A stretch of DNA of 64,000 nt from Bradyrhizobium acaciae (GTDB lineage: Bacteria; Pseudomonadota; Alphaproteobacteria; Rhizobiales; Xanthobacteraceae). Made by a program: the position numbers and the translations under genes. The stretch covers positions 1 through 64,000 of the forward strand of contig NZ_JACMYK010000014.1 in assembly GCF_020889785.1 (NCBI RefSeq), written 5' to 3'. Numbering within the stretch: position 1 is the stretch's first letter; each line of letters starts with the position of its first letter. The notes below the pieces were generated by a model that worked only from the letters and a program-made list of their open reading frames with translations, was not told the origin of the DNA and did no database searches. Positions 9,340-18,703 of this stretch are shown in pieces.

Positions 9340-9475
9340 AAAAATGCCCGGCCTCATCGATGGCCGGGCGGAGTCAGTCTGGGGGAGCGAGGCTGCTAAG
9401 CATCGCGCCAGCTTCCGTCGACAGAGGGAGGGCTGCCGGCGGTTATTTGCGGCAAAGAGTTCACCGCAAATTCAA
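9340..9475 (+). repeat. Conserved hairpin-led element, copy A (possible small RNA or terminator)
   Basis: An A-run is followed by a stem of GCCCGGCC and GGCCGGGC with an 8-base loop. About 95 further bases also match, by eye, a second copy at 29623-29765. They contain GGGAGCGAGGCTG, CAGCTTCCGTCGAC and CACCGCAAATTC. Conservation beyond the stem argues for more than a simple terminator. No coding potential is shared between the copies. Confidence 0.55.
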
Positions 9476-9645
9476 TTGCGAAGGATCGTGTCGGGCAAAT
9501 CTGGCGGCGAGTATTCCTCCTTCGCGTCATCATCATGGATGATGGTTGCAACAGTGAAGTTAACCTCTGCTGCACATTTTCCGACCGCATCAGCGCTCAT
9601 CATGGCAGCAACAGTGGGTCCTTTCGGGCTCCCTTGTTAGCTACT

Positions 9646-9714
9646 CTGAGATGATACAACGTGACGCCGCGTGCGATACAAGCTCTTTGAGCTGACCCGC
9701 ATACATTCGAGCGG
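9646..9714 (+). repeat. Imperfect direct repeat, right copy
   Basis: Starting CTGAGATGATACAACGTGAC, this copy pairs with 8938-9010 and ends with a similar CCGCATA...GCGG stretch. The whole interval 8774-10082 otherwise holds no supportable gene. Confidence 0.5.
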
Positions 9715-10082
9715 ACGGCCTTTTACCATCAGCTAAGTGCTTCGAGAGGGGGCAGAGGTACGTGTTGCATCGTTATTTGATAGTCGCGTACTACACTGTA
9801 ATCGAGACGCGATGCGCGTCATGTTTTCCATCTGATCTCGTGCCTTTTGACCTTTCCAGAAGCTGACGGGCTATCTGATTGGCGGCCGAGAAACTTCAGC
9901 GCACCTTTTGAGCGTCTTGTTAGCCAGCCGAATGACAAGGTCGGTGTCGACGATCCCAAATGCGCGATGATCATTTACCAAGACTAGACAGGATTGGTTC
10001 GAGTATGATGGGCTCGGTGTCCGATCCGAGCTTCTTTACCGGGGAGTTGCGCGGCGCGGCTCATTCGGCGGGCACATCACAG
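9715..10082. other. Intergenic region, nothing recognised
   Basis: Short open frames here lack ribosome sites or recognisable motifs. Confidence 0.4.
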
Positions 10083-10274
10083 CTAAGCGCCAAAGCTGTG
10101 CTGGCAACACGCAAATCGCTCTCCCATGGCCGCGAGCTCCTGGCGATTGACAATGCAGATTTTCTGGATCTTGCCGGCGTCGCCTAGGAGCAATGCATTC
10201 GCCTCAAAGTCAATTACAACCCAGCGCTCGGTCTTGCCTGTCGAATGGTGAATGCCGCCTGCGATGTCTGACAA
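10083..10274 (-). CDS. Small hypothetical protein downstream of Crp/Fnr gene
   Basis: 63 residues with a compact, protein-like core (ERWVVIDFEANALLLGDAGK, then IQKICIVNRQELAAMGERF). It starts at a TTG (10272-10274) 30 bases after the stop of the Crp/Fnr-like gene on the same strand, so the two may be co-transcribed. No good ribosome site is visible and no family is recognised. Confidence 0.4.
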   Translation of the reverse strand: MSDIAGGIHHSTGKTERWVVIDFEANALLLGDAGKIQKICIVNRQELAAMGERFACCQHSFGA

Positions 10275-10304
10275 AGCTGCGGAGGCAGAAACGGCCGAAG
10301 CAAT

Positions 10305-11009
10305 TCAGCGCATCAGGTAGGAGGGACGGAATTCTGCAAGCGATTCGAGCCGATCTCGCTGAAGAAGATCAACAGCATGTCCGTTCCATTCAATAAGCTT
10401 CCTGCGCCGAAGCTCCTGGATTGTCCGATTCACGTGCACCGTCGAAAGGCCGCATGCATCGGCGATGTCTTGCTGTGTGAACGGAACATGGAAGCGACCA
10501 TTGTCCAGAAGACTGACGAGCTCAAGCCGCGCGGCGATCTCGCAGAGAAGATGAGCAAGTCGGGGCAGCGCTGCTCGGGAGCCAAGATTTTCGATCCATT
10601 CGCGATAGATCGCCGTATGGATCAACGTCTCCCGCCAAAACGCATGGGTGAGCGTAGCGGACTTTGCGAGGATATCCCTAAGGTAAGAGTGGGGTACAAG
10701 GGCAATGACGCTCATGCCGATGCTGCAGAGATCCCGATCCATTTCCGGGAAGTGAAGGGTGTGCAGGTCGGGGATGTCACCAGGTACATAGAATGACGTT
10801 ATTTGAGTCCGATCCGATGCCACTCTTTGGCGAGACAGAAAGCCGCCCATCACGACCGCACAACTTGCAGGACGATCCCCCTGGCGTGCCAGGCACTCGC
10901 CCGGAGAAAGCCGTTTGATGGTGTGAGGCATGCTTTCGAGCTCAGCTTGGTCTCGCTCGGACAAGCCTGTGACGCCCCGTAGGCGCGCAATGAGCATTTG
11001 GTGCGGCAA
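10305..11009 (-). CDS. Crp/Fnr-family transcriptional regulator
   Basis: 234 residues. An N-terminal cyclic-nucleotide-binding-type beta roll (about residues 20-140, with FYVPGDIPDLHTLHF) is followed by a helix-turn-helix of the Crp class (VPFTQQDIADACGLSTVHVNRTIQELRRR, about 170-200; key residues QDIADA and VHVNRTI). It lacks the N-terminal cysteine cluster of oxygen-sensing Fnr proteins, so it does not look like a direct [4Fe-4S] oxygen sensor. The sequence LHFPEMDRDL is typical of a rhizobial subgroup that is numerous in Bradyrhizobium. No target can be named, and no TTGA-N6-TCAA site was seen immediately upstream. Confidence 0.8.
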   Translation of the reverse strand: MPHQMLIARLRGVTGLSERDQAELESMPHTIKRLSPGECLARQGDRPASCAVVMGGFLSRQRVASDRTQITSFYVPGDIPDLHTLHFPEMDRDLCSIGMSVIALVPHSYLRDILAKSATLTHAFWRETLIHTAIYREWIENLGSRAALPRLAHLLCEIAARLELVSLLDNGRFHVPFTQQDIADACGLSTVHVNRTIQELRRRKLIEWNGHAVDLLQRDRLESLAEFRPSYLMR

Positions 11010-11834
11010 GCGTACCCCGTTCTATCGCCGGGGTACGCCGATATCGACACCTTTCCCCACCAGCTATGGCCGCGGCCATTCTGCATGGTTCCCTTTGATG
11101 TTCAACATTTCTTCTACTCTCCTATTCGAGTTTACGCGATCTCTGGGGGGATACCGGATAGCCCACAAAAGTACCGGACGATGACCTATGGCCATTCCTG
11201 AAAGCTCGACGATAGACCACTTACTTCTGGAGAACGACGAAACATGGCGCGCGACCGCAGTGGACCGCCGAGCTGCGATATCCTCCGACCGAGCGTCAAG
11301 GCTCACGAGCGTGCAGCCAACGTCGGCTCGACACAGACGCCTTCCGCGTCGTGTCCTGGCGGCACCCAACAAAAGTTACCGGAGCCGGGGGCGCTCGTCT
11401 GGCTGCGCAAGAATGTATCTAATTTGCGGTCGATCATGAGTGAGGATGGACGTCGTCGAACGGGCGGCCGGCTCTGAAACCCCTGAAACACGATCGGCAG
11501 ACCTCCTCAGCTGGGATGGCGATCGCCTCTGGGATAGGTTTCAGGGCGGTGCGCTCTGTCATCAAGGTGACCCAAGAGGAATCCGAATTGTTTATTCGTT
11601 CCGGCTCCAAGAGGACAAAGCTCGACGTCCTGCCGCGTCATGCCAGCAAGTTTACGTATGTACGAAACGGACCGATCTGTAGCGCGGATAACGCATTGAT
11701 CGGCTCGGCGAGACAGTTGGATCGTTGCGTACAGTGTTTAGTGGCGTAGAATGGCCGATGTTCCCGTACAATTACGGGGCAATAGGGTGTGCTTGAATTG
11801 TCGTTCGCGGTTATTTGGTCGGATAGAGGGTCAA
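11010..11834. other. Intergenic region, nothing recognised
   Basis: Frames of 60-100 codons exist on both strands without motif, ribosome site or consistent codon use. It may be eroded mobile or coding DNA, but nothing can be assigned. Confidence 0.4.
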
Positions 11835-12011
11835 ATGAATCATGCGGTTGGGAGCCGCTATGAACTGTCGACAACGACAGATGAAGAGCGTGAGCTGGTG
11901 CGCTGCAGACGGGAGATAGCGCGTCTCAAACAGCTGGTCGTGCAGCTTTCTGAACTCGTCTTGCGCAATGTCACGCAAAACGCAGAGGGCCGAAATTCGC
12001 AATCCGGCTGA
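11835..12011 (+). CDS. Small hypothetical protein, probable coiled coil
   Basis: 58 residues from ATG 11835, which has GAGG eight bases upstream. The body (DEERELVRCRREIARLKQLV, then VQLSELVLRNV) is a clear amphipathic helix. The frame is open upstream to 11751 but that part has poor composition. Function unknown; small helical proteins of this kind are common in Bradyrhizobium islands. Confidence 0.5.
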   Translation: MNHAVGSRYELSTTTDEERELVRCRREIARLKQLVVQLSELVLRNVTQNAEGRNSQSG

Positions 12012-12110
12012 CCCGCTCGCCCGTATACCGAACGGTCAATCCGCAGGTGACGGACGTTAGGCAAGAGCCATTATGGTCCGCAGTGCGGCGTCGCCCCGAG
12101 GGAGGGGAGC

Positions 12111-12142
12111 GGCCCCGCCCTTGTTCTTCATGGGGCGGGGCC
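12111..12142. terminator. Strong GC hairpin, terminator-like
   Basis: A perfect 10-bp inverted repeat (GGCCCCGCCC / GGGCGGGGCC) has a 12-base loop. There is no T-run after it, so intrinsic termination is uncertain. It lies 100 bases after the small gene ending at 12011. The rest of 12012-12433 holds nothing recognisable. Confidence 0.45.
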
Positions 12143-12433
12143 ACGTAATCTCCGGTCGAACCGCGTGGATCGATGCACATGCGTGATCCGTGTCGCACGA
12201 AAGAATGTAAGTCTGCAGGCACTCGTCGGCCGATTTATCTTGTCGATCGCTCATAGACCTGCGCTATGCAGGTCTTACAGATTGCCTCGATCCCGCGCTG
12301 GTGTTGAACCCGGGGAGCGGGCCGTGCAAGGATCGGGTAAAGTCAACGATCAGCGTTTTGCATGCGGTGCTCTGCTTTATGCCGATGTTGATCATGGCGA
12401 ATTTGGTGAAATTCCGTCAAAGAAGGTCGTGTC

Positions 12434-12721
12434 CTAGACTTGGCGCACGCGATCATTCTGTTGTGATGGTGCGCCTTGTGCACCCCCGAGTAGCCTCATG
12501 TTGAGCCGTCCGCCCGTTAACAGCATGTCATCCAGCGCCTGGTCGATATCATGGGAGATGACCGACTTCCCACCATCGCGCACGATGGATGATTGCGCGA
12601 TGCGCCGCATCAATTCCTTTATGAAAGCCGCGGCGACTCCCTCGGTGCGGCGCAGGGCTTCCTCGACAATGGCGTCGGTGAGCGGCAGGGCTCTCCCATA
12701 GAGCCGTCCAGTTTGCTGCAC
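12434..12721 (-). pseudogene. C-terminal fragment of an AAA+ ATPase
   Basis: 95 residues: GRLYGRALPLTDAIVEEALR, then RTEGVAAAFIKELMRRIAQ, a DIDQALDDMLLTGGRLNMRLLGG segment and a short tail. This is the helical lid and tail region that follows the second region of homology in AAA+ ATPases of the proteasome-regulator/SpoVK type. Walker A and B motifs are absent, and the sequence upstream (12722-13000) does not continue the domain in any frame. It is therefore a truncated remnant. Confidence 0.6.
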
Positions 12722-13293
12722 ACGCCCCTCAGCTGTTTACTTTGCTGGGCAACCATCACGCTCCCGGAGAGCATGGGTTTTGCGACATTAATCGCACCGA
12801 CATTCAACGCAACCATAGTTGGACATGCGACGTGAATGAAGGGAGCGGATAGGCCTGTTTCGGACTTGAATTGCTTGTGCGTCGGACCACCGCTCGGTGG
12901 CGTGCGAAGCTGCACGGATCCCTTTCGGCCTGACAGCCATGGGCCTCTTCATCAGTGAATGTACGCAAAAGGTAGCGATAAAAACTGTGCGGCCAAGACA
13001 TATGGCTAATAGCTGTCTCCGCTATCGATCACCGGCTGGTGGAAGCGGCTGTGCAATATCGTGCCGCTTGGCCCAGTCGGGCAGGTGAGAAACGACCAAT
13101 CTTCTGACGCATGAATCGGCAAAGCGCCGCCACACGGAACTTAGCCTTGTGTTTTCGCTTACGATAGCTTTTAAAGGCACCACTTCCGGAACTTGGCAAC
13201 GGCCTAACAATTTGCACGTTGCCATGCTCAATGTGAGGAGTACCGGCGGAGTTCGTCAATTCGAGACCGTTCTCTGCCTCGTCGAGAGGTGTC
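12722..13293. other. Intergenic region between ATPase remnant and HU gene
   Basis: No gene supported. The last ~50 bases serve as leader of the HU-like gene. Confidence 0.4.
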
Positions 13294-13599
13294 ATGATGT
13301 CCAAGATGACCAAGAGCCAGCTAATTGACTCGATTGCTAATGGAACGCAGCTTCCCAAAGCTGACGTAAGGGCCGTAATTGAGCAGCTGGCGATTGTAGG
13401 CTACAAAGAATTGCATGACTGCGGGGAGTTCGTCATTCCCGGCATGGTGAAAATGTCAGTTGTGAGCAAACCTCCTACTGAAGCCCGCATCGGCGTCAAT
13501 CCGTTCACGAAGGCGCCAATGAAATTTGCGGCGAAGCCGGCTCGTAAATCCGTTAAGGCGTCACCACTCAAGGTCGCTAAAGACGTATTCGCGGCATAG
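13294..13599 (+). CDS. HU-family DNA-binding protein
   Basis: 101 residues with the bacterial HU/IHF fold. It begins MTKSQLIDSIANGTQLPKADV, then has the helical AVIEQLAIVGYKELHDCGEF. The beta-arm region is IPGMVKMSVVSKPPTEARIG, followed by the DNA-intercalating NPFTKAPMKF, where the usual proline is present (NPxT). A basic tail of about 20 residues (AAKPARKSVKASPLKVAKD) extends beyond the standard 90 residues, as in several rhizobial HU variants. It would bend and compact DNA. It is a single gene, possibly a leftover nucleoid protein of the island. The start is one of two adjacent ATGs at 13294 and 13297. Confidence 0.85.
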   Translation: MMSKMTKSQLIDSIANGTQLPKADVRAVIEQLAIVGYKELHDCGEFVIPGMVKMSVVSKPPTEARIGVNPFTKAPMKFAAKPARKSVKASPLKVAKDVFAA

Positions 13600-14256
13600 T
13601 CCATCCGTGCCGTGCCTCGATTTTCGGTTGCGAAGCTCCTCCATTAAGGCTGAGCTCAGCGGAGGATCATTGTCGCATCACTGACAAATTGGCTCAGCGT
13701 CCGCTCGGCTTCCTGGTTATGATGCGAGCAGGTACGTCCAGCGGCGCAGGAGCCGTACACGGATGCTGCAAAGCATTATCCTACCGCTTAGCCCGAGGGA
13801 CTCCCGCGTACACCGAGCGTCTGTCGACAACAATAAGTTTTGTTCCGTGCGATCACAGTACGGCGTTTTCCCGCTTTGTACACATTGTCGCGCTTGGCTT
13901 ACTTTCGATCGGTTTTGCGGTTTGCATGCTCGCGATAGACCGCAAGGGGCCGGACAGCAACAGGACGCCTATAGATCGATCACCACGGACAAAGTCGGAT
14001 CCCTGCACGTCTTCGATCCTCCGCGACTGCCGACCGGACAGCCAAATTTGTGTGTGCGGCATCTTGTACTACGCATGAGCTGCTCTTCGCCGGTGAGAAC
14101 TGCGTCAGTGCTCGAGCGACGCCGCAGGCATTAGTCAGGAGATCGTGTTCGCTGGCGGGCCGCTTTCGCTTAAACTAGCTCTACAGTCGGCCAAAACAGA
14201 CCTCCTGCATCGAGCACATCCGTCCGACAGCGCTTCGCAGCTTCGGGCAAACCGGG
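13600..14256. other. Intergenic region, nothing firm
   Basis: A plus-strand frame (13689-14078) contains one hydrophobic stretch (VHIVALGLLSIGFAVCMLAI), but it has no ribosome site and poor flanking composition, so it is not called as a gene. Confidence 0.4.
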
Positions 14257-15978
14257 TTACTTGGTTAGCCGAAGGCGCCAGCTACGCGCGTTTGCCGCGG
14301 TTGCCGCGTTTGTCGTCTTCGGCGACATTTCCGACCTCGCTTGCTCAGGCGAATCGTCCGTCCAGCGTACCGAACCGAATGGCCTTTCCAGCATGCGGCG
14401 AACACGTACCGGTGCAGGACCGATGTGGAAGTGAACGGCCCGCCGCTCCAGGGCACGTTCCGATTGGGTCGGGCGGTTGCGCCAGCGCAAGTAGTCGAAC
14501 CAGGTCGGAAAGTGATAGCGTTCGGTCCACAATTCGGGATCGGCGATGTCGCGCGCGATCGACCAGCCATAGGCACCGTTGCGCTGGCGGGACACTTGCA
14601 CGTCTTGCATGACGTTGTAAAACGCGCGGGCGTTCTCTTGTGCAATCCGGTATTCGATCTCGACGACGAGCGGCCCACTACGTCCAGTCAACGCGAGCCG
14701 TACTTCGGGATCGGCGAGCAGCTCGGGCTCTTCACCCCGCGCGCCGACACGGGGCATCGGTAGCCAATGGCCGATGAGTGTTGAGGCGAGCATCAGCGCG
14801 GCCGACACCAGCAGCGCGGTTTCAACGCCGGCCGCGTCCGTCAGATTGCCCCACGCCCAGCTGCCGACGGCAATCCCGCCTGAACTCGCCGCCTGATAGG
14901 CCGCGAGCGAGCGACCGGTCACCCAGCGTGGCGCCGACAGCTGAACTCCGATGTTGAACACCGCCCATGTCAGCATCCACACGGCTCCTGCCAGGACCAG
15001 CGCGGCCGCGGTCAATAGCGGCTGGCGGCTAAGCGCCACGGCAGCCATCGCCGCGCCCATTGCCAATGCACAGGCGCGAACCGCAGCCTCGCCGCTCATC
15101 CGCCTGCGGATCTCGGCAATGTTCAACGCGCCGACCACGGCCCCGACGCCAAAAGCACCAAGCATAATGCCGTAGGTCTGGGCGTCGCCATGCAATACAT
15201 CCCGCACGACCAGAGGCATCAGCGCAGTAATCGCGCCGCCTCCGACGCCGGTTACAAGGGTACGAAGCAATACGACTTTGATCGATGGCGAATTGCTGAT
15301 GTAGCGCACGCCAGATATCATTGCGCGGCTCAATCTTTCAGGCGGCAAGCGTGAGGGGGCACGGGCACGCTTCCAAAGGAATAATGCGGCCATCAGCGGC
15401 AGATAGAGTAGCGTATTGAGAGCGAATGCGGCCACTGCACCAGCGCTAGCTACCACCACGCCGCCGATCGCCGGGCCGACGCTCCGTGCGATATTGTAGC
15501 TGATGCCATTCAGCGCAATGGCCGCAGGTAGATGCGCTTCCAACGGCACTTGTTCGCTTACGGATGATTGCCAGGCCGGTCCCATAAGCGCCATGCCGCT
15601 GCCGACCACGAAGCAGAGTACGAGCAAGACGTTCGGTGTGGCCAAGCCAAGCCAGGCGGCCACCGTAAGGCCAGTTGCGCCGGCGAGCGCGACGCCAAGC
15701 GAAACCAATGCCACGATGCGGCGATCGTACATATCGGCGATTGCGCCCGCTGGTATTGAAATCAGCATCACCGGCAGCAACAGCGCGGTCTGCACCAACG
15801 CCACTTTGTCAGCCGATGACGTCATCTGCGTCATCGCCCAGGCTGCACCCACACCTTGTATCAAGCTGCCGACATTGGACAGGAGGCTCGCAATCCAGAT
15901 ACGACGGAAAGTTGCGTGCCGCAGAGGCGCCGCGATGCCGTCGGCGCTACGTGGCTGGGCTTTTGCTGAATCGTTCAT
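14257..15978 (-). CDS. MFS transporter with C-terminal monooxygenase-like domain
   Basis: 573 residues. Residues about 20-420 form an EntS/DUF894-type MFS exporter with 11-12 membrane segments (opening FRRIWIASLLSNVGSLIQGV and the loop GAIADMYDRRIVA). The remaining ~130 residues are soluble (VVEIEYRIAQENARAFYNVM, then SRQRNGAYGWSIARDIADPE and a WTERYHFPTWFDYLRW segment) and resemble the ferredoxin-like antibiotic-biosynthesis-monooxygenase (ABM) fold. Transporters with this attached domain occur in many Proteobacteria. The role of the tail is unclear. The substrate is unknown; the next gene upstream on the strand is a flavin monooxygenase 550 bases away. Confidence 0.85.
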   Translation of the reverse strand: MNDSAKAQPRSADGIAAPLRHATFRRIWIASLLSNVGSLIQGVGAAWAMTQMTSSADKVALVQTALLLPVMLISIPAGAIADMYDRRIVALVSLGVALAGATGLTVAAWLGLATPNVLLVLCFVVGSGMALMGPAWQSSVSEQVPLEAHLPAAIALNGISYNIARSVGPAIGGVVVASAGAVAAFALNTLLYLPLMAALFLWKRARAPSRLPPERLSRAMISGVRYISNSPSIKVVLLRTLVTGVGGGAITALMPLVVRDVLHGDAQTYGIMLGAFGVGAVVGALNIAEIRRRMSGEAAVRACALAMGAAMAAVALSRQPLLTAAALVLAGAVWMLTWAVFNIGVQLSAPRWVTGRSLAAYQAASSGGIAVGSWAWGNLTDAAGVETALLVSAALMLASTLIGHWLPMPRVGARGEEPELLADPEVRLALTGRSGPLVVEIEYRIAQENARAFYNVMQDVQVSRQRNGAYGWSIARDIADPELWTERYHFPTWFDYLRWRNRPTQSERALERRAVHFHIGPAPVRVRRMLERPFGSVRWTDDSPEQARSEMSPKTTNAATAANARSWRLRLTK

Positions 15979-16530
15979 GTTGGATCGCGATGATCTATCA
16001 TGATTTGATTCTGGTACGGATCACAAGGATGTTCCCGGCGTGATGTCGCAGCGGAATGAGGCGCGACGATCTGATGACGATGTTTCGTTGCCTACGTATC
16101 TTCCATTGCACCAAGCGCCGTTCATTGGTGACTTTAATGCGGCATCGAGCCCATACAGGGACACATTGACAGACGCTGGATCGCTCACGCGCAATCTTTG
16201 TACGTAACGAACAAATGGTGAAGTCGATGAGTGCGGAATCGCTCGTCGGTGGGTAGAGTGAACTACGACCCTAAGAAGCCGAATGCCTATGGCACAGTAC
16301 TATCCATAGTTCACGTGTTTCGCAGCGTCTGGGAGACCGTTGTTGTCCCTCGAGGTGAGCGGTTGCAAACAGAATAGGCTGGGCAGCGTCCCTCCGTCGC
16401 ACGCTCTACTGCGGCGGGGATCTCCCTAGAACACAATGAGATGCAACAGAGTGCTATCCCGGCTCAGCCCGAGAGCTCTTTACCTCAATGGCTGCAAGTT
16501 TGTCGCAGGCTGCTGTTGGATGGCCGGTCC
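15979..16530. other. Intergenic region, nothing recognised
   Basis: No gene or clear control site. The gap makes it unlikely that the monooxygenase and transporter share one short operon, though both point left. Confidence 0.4.
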
Positions 16531-17697
16531 TCATGGAAACCCTGCCGGTGCTGAACTTCCGAGCAGGAGACGGCCAGCGCTCTGAAGTGTTCCTTCGTTT
16601 AAGGCTGCGTGCTGCGCAACCACGAAACTGTCGCACATCGCGCGCGCGAGATTGCTTGTCGAATAGAGTGATTGCGTTCCTGCGAGACTGCTCGCGATCT
16701 TGCAAACCTCAGCGCTCTCTCGGGCGGCGTTGGTCGCGGCAAGGCGCATCAGGTTCGTCGTATTCGACTGCACCGCATCCTGCAAAGCTTCGTTCCATAG
16801 CTCCTCGGTGGCTTCATAAAAGAAGGAGCGTGCGGAGCGCAGCATGGCTTCGGCTCTGGCGGCCTCCAGCTGAACGTAGCCGCGCTCTGCCATCACTGGC
16901 GCTCCAGTAATCGAGGCGCGGCTCCGGGCCATGACAATCACCTCGTCTAACGCGGAGCGCGCAATGCCGATGCCCACAATCGCATGCGCCTGCGCAGCAA
17001 AAGTCACCGAAGGGTAACGATGGAGGGGCCCGTCGAAAGCCGGTGGACCGCCGCGAATCAACGTCCATTCCTCTGGTACGATTACATTATCGACAACGAT
17101 GTCATGACTGCCGGTGCCTTGCAGGCCGATGACCTCCCAATTGGGACGGATTGTTACCTTGTCGGCCGGCATCACGGCTATACGTGCAAGTCCGCCTGTA
17201 GGATCATCGTCGAGAGTGATTCCAACACCAATTAGCTCCGCGCCGGGTGATCCGCTTGCGAAGGGCCACACGCCGTTCACGACAAACCCGTCGGCACATC
17301 GTTGAGCGGGCTGGAGCGGGAAGACTGCACCCGCGTACACCACGTCAGGTCCATTGGTATATACGCGGCAAAGCGTGTCTTCGGGGAGAGCAGAGAGGTA
17401 GCGAGCCCCGTCGCCGAAGCTGGCGACCCAACCGGCCGATCCGTCCGCTTCGGAAATACGCTCGATCAGGCGACAAAAATCTGCAGGCGTTCTCTCGTCG
17501 CCGCCAAAGCGTTTGTCGGCCAAAGCCCGGTAAACGCCAACGCGTTTGAATGCCTGAATAACGTCATCTGGAACCTTCTGCGCGCGGGCAAACTCGCTAC
17601 GGCGCGCGCGGATATCGGCCAACAACGGCGACAGATCATCACTCGTTGCAGTGGAAACGTCCGTTTCTGCCGCGATCGTTCCTGGTGGAGCGTTCAT
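16531..17697 (-). CDS. Acyl-CoA-dehydrogenase-fold flavin monooxygenase (HpaB/IacA/DszC-like)
   Basis: 388 residues with the three-part acyl-CoA dehydrogenase architecture. There is an N-terminal helical domain, a central beta domain (VVNGVWPFASGSPGAELIGV and GLQGTGSHDIVVDNVIVPEE), and a C-terminal helical domain (about 250-388). The central GTGSHD motif and the lack of a catalytic glutamate in the usual C-terminal position point to class D flavin monooxygenases, which hydroxylate aromatic or indolic substrates using reduced FMN from a separate reductase. Indole-3-acetate monooxygenase (IacA) belongs to this group, but the substrate cannot be told here. The start ATG has GAGGA seven bases upstream. 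A sigma-54-type promoter lies about 390 bases upstream. Confidence 0.8.
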   Translation of the reverse strand: MNAPPGTIAAETDVSTATSDDLSPLLADIRARRSEFARAQKVPDDVIQAFKRVGVYRALADKRFGGDERTPADFCRLIERISEADGSAGWVASFGDGARYLSALPEDTLCRVYTNGPDVVYAGAVFPLQPAQRCADGFVVNGVWPFASGSPGAELIGVGITLDDDPTGGLARIAVMPADKVTIRPNWEVIGLQGTGSHDIVVDNVIVPEEWTLIRGGPPAFDGPLHRYPSVTFAAQAHAIVGIGIARSALDEVIVMARSRASITGAPVMAERGYVQLEAARAEAMLRSARSFFYEATEELWNEALQDAVQSNTTNLMRLAATNAARESAEVCKIASSLAGTQSLYSTSNLARAMCDSFVVAQHAALNEGTLQSAGRLLLGSSAPAGFP

Positions 17698-18096
17698 GTT
17701 TGTCCTCGGTGCTAAGACAACCAGCGGTGTGGCCGGTCATTGATGGAGATTGCGAAGCGCATGGCTGAGCCGGCCGTATTGACTGAAGCCGGAGAAGATC
17801 GCCGATTGCCGCAGTTGATATTGATCGTGACCAGCCCCGCAGACTCATCCCTCTCCAAACCGCTTGCCGAACTGGATCGGATCAACAACACGGTCGCGAG
17901 GGGTCCGAAGGCTGAGCAACACATGGCCAATCGGCGCTGCCCTTGAGGTTGGAACGGTAAGCAGACAACTGCGTCGGCGGCATCCGTCCTAATCCCTTCG
18001 ACCAGGCTGCGAAAGTTGACGATAGCGCTTGGTTTCCATCTCTTCTCAAACTGGGAAGTTGGAGACTTGCGGACCGGATCCGTTTATCGTCTCACC

Positions 18097-18112
18097 AGCA
18101 ATCGATGTGCCA
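18097..18112 (-). promoter_or_regulatory. Candidate sigma-54 promoter upstream of the flavin monooxygenase
   Basis: The minus strand reads TGGCACATCGATTGCT, an exact TGGCAC-N5-TTGC. Transcription would start near 18086 and run left toward the monooxygenase at 17697 through a ~390-base leader with no convincing gene. No perfect TGT-N10-ACA NifA site was found in the 150 bases upstream, so the activator is uncertain. Confidence 0.55.
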
Positions 18113-18703
18113 TCAAACAGGGCCTGTTGGCTGTGTTTCCGTGGAAGATAAATCGCGTGGCACGAGCCGGGTCAGCGGGATGTTAGCGACAACTGTGTCT
18201 GGTTCCAGCCTCATCGCGTCTTCAAGCGGACAGGACGCGAGGTGAATGACTGTTAATGGATCTCGACCAAGGACGCGCCCGCCTCGGTCATTTGCCGTCA
18301 CTGCGACTTGGCGATATGGCGTATCGCTGCAAAGGCACCCAAGATACATAGCCGAGCCAAGAGACCGCGCGACCGCCTTGTGTCCGAGACGTGCATCGTT
18401 TGCCCAGCACCCTGCTGGTGAGATCAGTGCTACACGACAGCTCAGATAGCGATCGACGTTGGCGCGCGCGGGTGCCCGTATATGTCGCCGCTCTTTGTTG
18501 TAAGGAACGTTCGATGCAAAGCCAATGTTACCACCGAATGCCAGCACGCGCCGGCATTTGTCGCTGTTTACCCCTTGCACCACTCCGAAGAACGACCTAA
18601 CTCCCGTGCCTCCTCGCTGCACGCGCAACGGGACCTGATTAGAGCTCGCCAGGTCCCCGATGGCAAGTGATACCACGAGCTGGCCAGGCGAGCAGATCTT
18701 CAC
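18113..18703 (-). CDS. Hypothetical protein
   Basis: An uninterrupted 196-codon frame starting MKICSPGQLVVSLAIGDLAS and ending just where the sigma-54 element begins. It has six cysteines, no membrane segment and no family that I recognise. Codon choice is mixed rather than strongly GC-rich at third positions, so it could be a chance frame or an acquired gene. Confidence 0.35.
   Translation of the reverse strand: MKICSPGQLVVSLAIGDLASSNQVPLRVQRGGTGVRSFFGVVQGVNSDKCRRVLAFGGNIGFASNVPYNKERRHIRAPARANVDRYLSCRVALISPAGCWANDARLGHKAVARSLGSAMYLGCLCSDTPYRQVAVTANDRGGRVLGRDPLTVIHLASCPLEDAMRLEPDTVVANIPLTRLVPRDLSSTETQPTGPV

Noticed and set aside
11100..11113. TTGATGTTCAA upstream of the Crp/Fnr-like gene as a FixK box
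   Set aside because: The half-sites are only three bases apart instead of six.
13689..14078. Plus-strand frame with one hydrophobic stretch
   Set aside because: No ribosome site, poor flanking composition, and no similar protein recognised.
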